Assembly: GCA_015654635.1 (NCBI GenBank)
Contig: JAATGP010000004.1
Coordinates: 1 to 64,000, forward strand
Origin: Alphaproteobacteria bacterium
GTDB lineage: Bacteria > Pseudomonadota > Alphaproteobacteria > Micropepsales > Micropepsaceae
Direction: 5' to 3'
DNA length: 64,000 nt
Shown here: positions 58,468-64,000 of the stretch, one piece after another
Layout of the letters: each line of letters starts with the position of its first letter
Position numbering within the stretch: position 1 is the first letter of the stretch
Translations under genes and position numbers: made by a program
The notes under the pieces: model-generated
What the model saw: only the letters and a program-made list of their open reading frames with translations
Databases searched by the model: none
Told to the model about the DNA's origin: nothing

Positions 58468-60068
58468 GGTTGTGTCCTCTCAATGTGCTTACCGGTAATC
58501 TGAGCGATATCCTTATCTATCGCTCTGCGTTGGTATTGCCATGCCTTGTTGCTCGGGTCGAAAGCAGTGATCTGATCAGACAGCGCTGCGGCATCATGCA
58601 GACGCGCGAGCGCGCTTTTTTCGTCTGAAGCGTCGGCATCAATCCGCGCAAGAATGCGTTGCACGCGAATCCAGATATCTTTCAATTGCATATTCTTTGG
58701 ATCGGTCCGCATTAAGTCGCGAATGATGCTTGCTTGAATTACTCGATGCGTCTTTTCGCAGGCTCGATCATGATTGGCATAACAGGCATCTGCCAGCCAG
58801 CCATGCCGATTGGCGACATCCTCTGCTAGCCCGCCGTCCCTACCGAGACGACGTTCCGCCGCCTCCATATATTTCAAAGCATCAGAACAGGTTCGGAGCG
58901 CCGCGGTCACGTTCTTTGGTGGTTTGAGATAGACGGAGCAGAGATTACCCTCGGCATATCCCTTTTCTCGCAAGTACCGCGGATCGTTCGGGCGTATCTG
59001 CAATAGTCGATCTGCTAGGCGCGAATACGCTTGAAACGCCGGACGGGCCTCACCAGGTCGTCCCTCAGCATAGGAAACAGCCCCGATCCAAAACTCACTT
59101 TGCGCATGAGCGAAAATCCGGTCAGGGTTATCCGGCATCGCGTCGAGCATCGCTGCCGTCGTTCGGTGCGCCTCGACAAACTTCGCCATGGCGGAGCGGT
59201 AATCGCCCCGGGTTTCGTCATCTTCGCCCATCGCATGGAATATGTGCGCGCGCCGCTCCAGCGAATCCGGCGACAGTCTCGTCAGGTCTTGATCGGTGTA
59301 GTAACGCAGAGCGCGGGCGTTTACAGCCGCCATCGCATCAAGCCGTCCGACGCCCTTCAGCGTCGCACGCAGGTCCGTCAGCATAAACTCCACAAGCCCC
59401 TCAGCTTCCGCCCGCTGCCGATTGGCTTCTGCTTTCGCATTGAGCGCAAAGGCCGTCAGCACCCCCATGCCTACGATACCGATAAGGGCTGCCGCCGTGA
59501 CCGCCGTCACGCGTTGCAAACGCCGCTGGGCATCGCGCTGCACCAGCGTATCGAGGCTCAGTCCGGTAATACCCGCGACCAATTTCAGAAGGGCCAGCCG
59601 CTTGCCGTCTCCTTCACTGCGAAAGTCCGCCGCCAGCGGCTCGACCGCACCGCTTGAAGACGCGCCGTAAAGAACGCGCGGCATGACTGTTGCCGGATCA
59701 CCTTCTATGACCGCCGCGAGGACCGGGCGGCCCGGATGCAATTTCCGGAATACTTCGACTTCCAGCCCTACCCAGTTTGATGTGGCTGCGGCGGGCGAGC
59801 AGACCACGATGAGCGCGCGCGAACGTTTCAACGCCGCATGCACTTCGGAGCTCAAATCGCTTGCCGCAGGCAGCTCGTCACGGTCACGAAACACAGGAAT
59901 GAGACGGCGTGGCAATGGCCCTTGAACGGTCACCTGCCCCACCAAACGACGCGGCAGGGAATAGGCTTCGAGCGCACGGTGCAGTCGGCGACCTACTCTG
60001 GCGTCCTTATGGCTGTAACTGATAAAGGCCCAGTAGTCCGGCCCTTCGCCTTCTGGTGTAGCGGACAC
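58464..60068 (-). CDS. TIR domain - transmembrane - TPR protein
   Basis: A 534-residue protein. TIR domain at residues 12-130: AFISYSHKDARVGRRLHRAL, LIPVFRDRDELPAASDLSSE and SNWVGLEVEVF. The last matches SxWxxxE of catalytic TIR NADases, with the glutamate at residue 103. A single membrane helix lies at 188-209 (TAVTAAALIGIVGMGVLTAF). The rest is TPR-like helices (RRAHIFHAMGEDDETRGDYR, FWIGAVSYAEGRPGEARPAF), probably sensing. GTG start at 60068 has a strong G-rich ribosome site; upstream codons look non-coding. First gene of the leftward operon. TIR plus TPR is a known theme in bacterial defence and cell-death proteins. Confidence 0.85.
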   Translation of the reverse strand: MSATPEGEGPDYWAFISYSHKDARVGRRLHRALEAYSLPRRLVGQVTVQGPLPRRLIPVFRDRDELPAASDLSSEVHAALKRSRALIVVCSPAAATSNWVGLEVEVFRKLHPGRPVLAAVIEGDPATVMPRVLYGASSSGAVEPLAADFRSEGDGKRLALLKLVAGITGLSLDTLVQRDAQRRLQRVTAVTAAALIGIVGMGVLTAFALNAKAEANRQRAEAEGLVEFMLTDLRATLKGVGRLDAMAAVNARALRYYTDQDLTRLSPDSLERRAHIFHAMGEDDETRGDYRSAMAKFVEAHRTTAAMLDAMPDNPDRIFAHAQSEFWIGAVSYAEGRPGEARPAFQAYSRLADRLLQIRPNDPRYLREKGYAEGNLCSVYLKPPKNVTAALRTCSDALKYMEAAERRLGRDGGLAEDVANRHGWLADACYANHDRACEKTHRVIQASIIRDLMRTDPKNMQLKDIWIRVQRILARIDADASDEKSALARLHDAAALSDQITAFDPSNKAWQYQRRAIDKDIAQITGKHIERTQP

Positions 60069-60211
60069 CCCCTGCCCCCCTGATGATTGAGAATTTTGCC
60101 AGACTACACAGGCATTTACAACGCCTGGATGCGCGACCTCATCCCTTCGCGAGTGTTGTCGCTCTGTTACCACGTCCCGCGCCTGGATCGGTCAAATCGG
60201 CGCAATTGCCT

Positions 60212-60241
60212 ATCCCGCCGTGATGGCCGTCACGGCGGGAT
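60212..60241. repeat. Perfect 12-bp hairpin in the promoter gap of the TIR operon
   Basis: ATCCCGCCGTGA / TCACGGCGGGAT around TGGCCG, in the divergent gap between the TIR gene (60068) and the small gene (60349). Could be an operator for both promoters. Confidence 0.6.
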
Positions 60242-60348
60242 GGGCAGCAGCAGTTAAGGATCAAGTGGCAGCGAGGATGAACCTCATATGGTCATTACAT
60301 CGCTCATCACCGCCCGGTGTGGAGTTGTGGGCACAGGGGGAAGCACGA

Positions 60349-60642
60349 ATGACAGGCAATCGTCCCGAGTTCGTCCAACACCTCAGTATGCTTGATACGG
60401 TTATTGCAGGCATTACCGATGCTGGCCTCAAAGAAACCGTCGCGCTCCTCAAGATAGCTCGTCTTGATTTGGTGATGCGTACGCATGACATCACGGAGTA
60501 CGAGCTCGCTTTTGCTGTCGAAGCCGCGCAAAAGACCCTCGCACGCAAACACGCGAGTGGCAGGACCTCAAAAACGCAAAGCCGCAAAGTGCGCGCCACT
60601 GGTCATCGCGAGGCATTGATAGATACGTCGGCAAAACAATAG
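60349..60642 (+). CDS. Small helical protein next to an XRE regulator
   Basis: A 97-residue helical protein: MLDTVIAGITDAGLKETVAL and LLKIARLDLVMRTHDITEYE, basic at its C-terminus. ATG at 60349 has GGGGGA upstream; longer frames from 60220 or 60277 lack one. Small proteins of this look are often next to XRE regulators in alphaproteobacteria; function unknown. Confidence 0.6.
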   Translation: MTGNRPEFVQHLSMLDTVIAGITDAGLKETVALLKIARLDLVMRTHDITEYELAFAVEAAQKTLARKHASGRTSKTQSRKVRATGHREALIDTSAKQ

Positions 60643-60785
60643 GTTAGCTGTATCGCCGCAAGCGGGGTCGCGACACCACCCTACATGCGGCAATTTGTCC
60701 ACCGGAATTATGGTCACTATTTGGAAACCGGCTAACACCCGCAGTGATATTGCTTCGCAGCAATTGCACCTGAGGCTGGCCGAGC

Positions 60786-61187
60786 ATGAACCCTAAGCGT
60801 GCGAGTGGCGTCGATACCGAGATTGCTAGGCGCGTCTACGTGCATCGCAAGCGTCTAGGCCTGTCGCAAACCGAATTGGCACAGAAACTCGGAATCACGT
60901 TCCAACAAGTGCAAAAGTACGAAAAGGGCACGAACCGGATCGTGGCTGGCCGCTTGTTTCAGTTGGCCGTCGTATTCAACATCCCGATCCAGACGTTGTT
61001 TCCTCCCGCCGAGCCTAGGCCGCCCACAGAAGACGATACGGCAATCGACACCGATGCGCTGGCCGACCTTTTGCTCACCGCCGATGGCCGCCGCCTGTAC
61101 CAAGCCTTCCTTCAACTCAAAGATCGCATTGTGCGCAAGAGGGTCATCGCGCTTGTGGAAGCTCTGATTGACCAGCACCCTAGCTAA
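60786..61187 (+). CDS. XRE-family HTH regulator
   Basis: A 133-residue regulator with a Cro/CI HTH at residues 13-70 (RLGLSQTELAQKLGITFQQV, QKYEKGTNRIVAGRL) and a short helical C-terminus. Follows the small gene at 60349 by 143 bases. Probably regulates island genes; target unknown. Confidence 0.87.
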   Translation: MNPKRASGVDTEIARRVYVHRKRLGLSQTELAQKLGITFQQVQKYEKGTNRIVAGRLFQLAVVFNIPIQTLFPPAEPRPPTEDDTAIDTDALADLLLTADGRRLYQAFLQLKDRIVRKRVIALVEALIDQHPS

Positions 61188-61314
61188 AACCGCTGCCGCA
61201 CATCGCAACGTATGAGACGGCAGCGCACTGCTCGACAGCGCAAGGGGAACAGATCGCAGAGCAGCGGGTTTAGGAAGGCAGCTTGTACGACGCCCGTATA
61301 TCGATATCGCCTCT

Positions 61315-61620
61315 CTATGCCACAGTGAGGGCACTGAAGGCCACGCTCGACGTACCGTCAATCATCAGCTTCAGATAGATGGAGCGGTTAGGGAGATTAA
61401 CCAAGTCTTCCATATCGAATTTCGACTGAAACTCCTTCGCCAGATAAGGCGCGTTTTCTGCACCCACTCTGAACGATGCCAACGTCCCGGCATTACCGAG
61501 TATAGCAGACCGAATTTCCGGCTCCAGCTGGTGCAGGTGTTGATGGGGCAGCGTGAGGCCAACGCCATATTTGCGCAGCTCGCTCATCATATTGGGGAGC
61601 ATGAGGGTCGTGAAGGACTG
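61315..61620 (-). pseudogene. C-terminal fragment of a type IV secretion/conjugation-type ATPase
   Basis: About 100 codons with the stop intact: TLMLPNMMSELRKYGVGLTL, HQHLHQLEPEIRSAILGNAG and LVNLPNRSIYLKLMIDGTSS. This matches the end of DUF87/TraG-VirD4-like ATPases (arginine-finger and final strand). The N-terminal Walker A part is missing: at about 61612-61630 the sequence passes into the asparagine-synthetase fragment. A remnant from past conjugative DNA. Confidence 0.78.
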
Positions 61621-61718
61621 TCGGGGCCGTAAATCTGCTGCGCCGCCAGCATACGGGCGCAACAGCGTCTAGCATCCCTACGATCATCAAACCGCCAGAG
61701 ACCGCTGATGGCACTCAT
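61587..61718 (-). pseudogene. N-terminal fragment of a lasso-peptide-type asparagine synthetase
   Basis: ATG at 61718 overlaps the PqqD stop (ATGA). The first 33 codons read MSAISGLWRFDDRRDARRCC then ARMLAAQQIYGPD, which looks like the start of asparagine-synthetase-like lasso cyclases that lack the N-terminal cysteine. After GPD the frame runs into the ATPase fragment and stops at 61587. So the gene was cut off after 33 codons by recombination. Confidence 0.65.
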
Positions 61719-62032
61719 ACTTTGTCGGAGACCCCGCCCGGGTTGAGGACATCAATCAAGCCTTCTTTATGCAGAGCTTCCAGCAAAGCAAGAACGGTGC
61801 GCTCACAAACGGGTTCTGGAACGTCGTATTCATTCTGAAGGGCTTCACAAATGGCGGAAACCGGTCCCAGTGTTATTGCGAGTTGCCAGACCCGAGACCC
61901 CACTTTGTTCAGCCCATAATAATTGCCGTTTTTGACGTCCAAGGCGATGATCTCGCCGTCGATTTCCGTCTCAATAATCTCAGCTCTACGAACGATAGAC
62001 GTGGCTTGCGTGAGAAAACCGCCATCCGGCAT
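61715..62032 (-). CDS. PqqD-like RiPP recognition protein
   Basis: A 105-residue PqqD-family protein: EIIETEIDGEIIALDVKNGN, YYGLNKVGSRVWQL and a winged-helix C-terminus (VCERTVLALLEALHKEGLID). In lasso-peptide clusters this is the leader-binding B1 protein. AAAGGA before the ATG at 62032. It keeps an ATGA overlap with the broken cyclase gene, confirming they were one operon. With cyclase and leader gene lost it is likely an orphan. Confidence 0.82.
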   Translation of the reverse strand: MPDGGFLTQATSIVRRAEIIETEIDGEIIALDVKNGNYYGLNKVGSRVWQLAITLGPVSAICEALQNEYDVPEPVCERTVLALLEALHKEGLIDVLNPGGVSDKV

Positions 62033-62053
62033 GTCTGATCCTTTCCCGGGTGG

Positions 62054-62153
62054 CTATTCCAGACGCCGCCACACAACAACGATCAAGCCCTCTTCTACAA
62101 TCAGGGCGGATTGCTTGCTGTCGAAACCAACCACCGGAGAGTTTCGGCCCTAA
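62054..62153 (-). pseudogene. C-terminal remnant of a gene cut by the IS element
   Basis: In the 120 bases between IS and pqqD-like gene an open frame reads SPVVGFDSKQSALIVEEGLI then VVVWRRLE and stops at 62054, 22 bases before the pqqD-like start. The reading is protein-like but too short to place; it was probably the gene preceding pqqD in the same operon. Confidence 0.4.
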
Positions 62154-62210
62154 GGAACCTAGGAAAGTAGGATGAGGATTTCCGGGCCAAAGAGAATGCC
62201 GGTTTCCGCC

Positions 62211-63009
62211 TCATTGGCGCCAGAAGATGACGGTCGCGGCGATGCAGATGGCTGAGAAGAAGGTATGAGCGCAGCGGTCGTAGCGGGTGTGGATGCGGCG
62301 CCAATCCTTGAGCTTGCCAAACATATTCTCGATCTTGTGGCGTTGGCGATAGAGCACGCGGTCGTAAGGGATTTGGATTTTGCGGTTGGCCTTTGACGGA
62401 ATGCAGGCGGTGATGCCACGCTCGGCCAGGCCATCGCGGAACCAATTGGCATCGTAGCCTCTGTCGCCCAGCAGTTCCTTGGTGGGCGGCAAGGCTTCAA
62501 GCATCAGGGGAGCGCCCTTGTAGTCGCTCATCTGACCTTCGCTGAGCAACATGAGCTGCGGGCGCCCCAGGCCGTCGCACACCGCATGGAGCTTCGAGTT
62601 CAGGCCGCCTTTGGTGCGCCCGATACGTCGGGGATTGAGCGGAACAGGAAACGATCCAGTGGATCGTTTCCTGTGCGAAGCCTCTTCTTGAGCAAGCTGG
62701 TGCGGTACGGTGAGCCTTGAGGTGGGTGGCGTCGATCATCAGCCGATCAGGTTTGCCGCCCTTGGCCGACAACGCGGCAAAGATCCGGTTGAACACGCCA
62801 AGACGGCTCCAACGGATAAAGCGGTTATAGATCGTCTTGCGCGGACCGTACTCTTTGGGCGCATCGCGCCAACGAAGCCCGTTGCGGATGACGAAGATGA
62901 TCCCGCTGATGATCCTCTGGTCATCAACCCGCGGAACCCCATGCGACAGCGGAAAATAGAGCTCTATCCGACGCATCTGCGCCTTCGTCAGCCAGATTAG
63001 ATCGCTCAT
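62211..63009 (-). pseudogene. IS5-family transposase, two frames
   Basis: The N-terminal part begins MSDLIWLTKAQMRRIELYFP at 63009 and carries RIISGIIFVIRNGLRWRDAP and the first catalytic aspartate in DRLMIDATHLKAHRTA. The C-terminal part, in another frame, carries GRTKGGLNSKLHAVCDG, LLGDRGYDANWFRDGL (second D) and YRQRHKIENMFGKLKDWRRI (E). The frame shift falls at the palindrome 62645-62673. A programmed shift is possible in IS elements, but the extra inserted sequence here argues for inactivation. Confidence 0.8.
62645..62673. repeat. Perfect 13-bp palindrome inserted inside the transposase
   Basis: CAGGAAACGATCC and GGATCGTTTCCTG around AGT. It occupies the spot where intact IS5-family transposases read LLKKxLFPRRIGRTKGG, adding about 44 bases and breaking the frame. 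A 15-base stretch of it, AAACGATCCAGTGGA, recurs at 3789-3803. Confidence 0.8.
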
Positions 63010-63165
63010 CGAAGCAACTCTCGGTGCCACCAATGAAACAATCAAACGGGCCTGGCGCAAGGAATTAATAGGTCCTGAGCTTAGTTCGAAACCACCGAAG
63101 AAATGCTCAACTTAACATAGAAATTCAAAAGCCACATAAAACTCCAGACAACTCTGGAGGGCAAA

Positions 63166-64000
63166 ATGTCATCAAAAGCAAAGTCCACGAATTTTTTTTC
63201 GAAAAAAACGAGCAAAGACATATACTTGCAAGTGAAGCAAATAGCACTTTCACGTTATTGAAATGTATTTACGAAATAAAAAAACCTAAAAGAAAAACAT
63301 CTATTGTTATAGATAATATAAATCTATTTCATTTTGGGCCATTTATATTGTGCAAATCCGTCATGCATGGCGGCAAATATCTGCGAACTCAAAATAAAAT
63401 TAGAGCAGATGGTTATGATCACCTGACGCTCACGTATTTGGTCGACGGCATGATCGGCCTAGCAGGCACACATGCTGACAGGCTGCGCCCCAAAGAAGTT
63501 ATCGTTGGGGATTTATCGTCACCTTCCGCATTCGTAATTACCGATGCAGAAGTCATTCAGTTGATTGTTCCACGTATTTTATTTCCGGCAGCAGCCATCC
63601 CAGACACGCCGCGCCCCATTCAGCACTTGAGGCAAAAAGATGCATGGTGCCTCCTGATCGGCAAATTGTTAGAGGCTCTGTTTGATGGCCTGCCGGTTTT
63701 TAGTCGTCAGGATGTACTTATTCTGCGAACTTGCATTCCAGATTTTTTGGCATGGGGGTTAAACCCGACAGACTCAGACAGCCCAATTACAAAGGGAGCT
63801 TTGGTCTGCCGATTACGCCGTTACATCGAAGAAAATTTAAGAAAAAAAATAACGCCGGCTCTGCTGGCAAAAGAATTTGGCGTGTCGCGCAGCCAGCTTT
63901 ATCGCCTGTTCCATTCTACAGGTGGCATTAACGCCTACATTCAAAAGCGCCGTCTCCTGCGCAGCCGAAGAGCACTCTGTGATCCGCAGCTTGCGCACCT
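63166..64000 (+). pseudogene. AraC-family regulator, frameshifted at a T8 run, 3' end beyond window
   Basis: ATG at 63166 has GGAGGG 4 bases upstream. Its frame stops after 32 codons, but one base added at the T8 run (63192-63199) joins it to a frame open to the window end. That frame has an AraC N-terminal domain (KIRADGYDHLTLTYLVDGMI, PKEVIVGDLSSPSAFVITDA) and the AraC HTH (ITPALLAKEFGVSRSQLYRL, FHSTGGINAYIQKRRLLRSR). The gene is AT-rich compared with the rest of the window, suggesting transfer. The shift may be real, a phase-variable tract, or a sequencing error. Confidence 0.7.

Larger units (their letters stand above)
62154..63076 (-). mobile_element. IS5-family insertion sequence, transposase disrupted
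   Basis: About 920 bp. Left end GAACCTA and right end (complement) GGACCTA suggest short terminal inverted repeats; exact ends and target duplication are unclear. The transposase is split in two frames by an inserted palindrome. Type: IS5 family, IS1031/IS427-like, judged from the protein. Confidence 0.75.

Overview
The window is high-GC chromosomal DNA of an alphaproteobacterium. Signs are the class I lysyl-tRNA synthetase, the DUF2336 protein, the hpnC/D/E route to squalene, alphaproteobacterial intergenic palindromes and an Entner-Doudoroff kinase/aldolase pair. I cannot name the genus; a Rhizomicrobium-like lineage would fit, but that is an impression.

Positions 1-22000 are mostly housekeeping: end of leuD, leuB, a DoxX protein, pyrD, an S24-type repressor behind an inverted repeat, an isoprenylcysteine-methyltransferase-like membrane protein, lysyl-tRNA synthetase, a DinG-type helicase, a dCTP-deaminase-family protein, a periplasmic retropepsin-like/TPR pair, and a methionine-cycle operon (ArsR-methyltransferase fusion, metF, metH) behind a near-perfect palindrome. 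An MlaC-like protein and EttA follow.

Positions 22000-47500 hold an almost complete hopanoid locus. FPP synthase (ispA) and IspH feed isoprenoid units. HpnC, HpnD and HpnE make squalene and Shc cyclises it. HpnH and HpnG build and trim the adenosyl side chain; HpnI, HpnK and HpnJ decorate it. HpnL, HpnA and HpnB are accessory. MlaA, HpnN and HpnM handle lipid traffic to the outer membrane. The leftward operon hpnL-A-B-C-D-E-shc-hpnG has very tight spacing. A second leftward block (hpnI, hpnJ, hpnK) follows kdgK and eda. Between the blocks lie a tandemly duplicated small secreted-protein gene and a composite palindrome. I see no hpnO or hpnP.

Positions 47500-54250 carry a GntR(YtrA-type)/ABC transporter operon, a secreted protein behind a perfect 12-bp inverted repeat, a DUF2336 protein and a secreted beta-helix protein.

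From 54250 to the end is an integrated accessory island. It opens with the 5' half of a glycine tRNA broken just after the anticodon loop, followed by a tyrosine recombinase. Next come a Crp/Fnr regulator and, convergent to it, a three-gene operon: TIR-TM-TPR protein, a small beta-rich protein, and a TPR-Rossmann(SLOG-like)-degenerate-cyclase protein. This is the best candidate for an undescribed, probably defensive, system. The rest is worn: a small protein and an XRE regulator, a T4SS-type ATPase fragment joined to the start of a lasso-peptide-type asparagine-synthetase, an intact PqqD-like gene, an IS5-family element split by a palindrome, and an AT-rich AraC regulator with an apparent frameshift in a T8 run that leaves the window.
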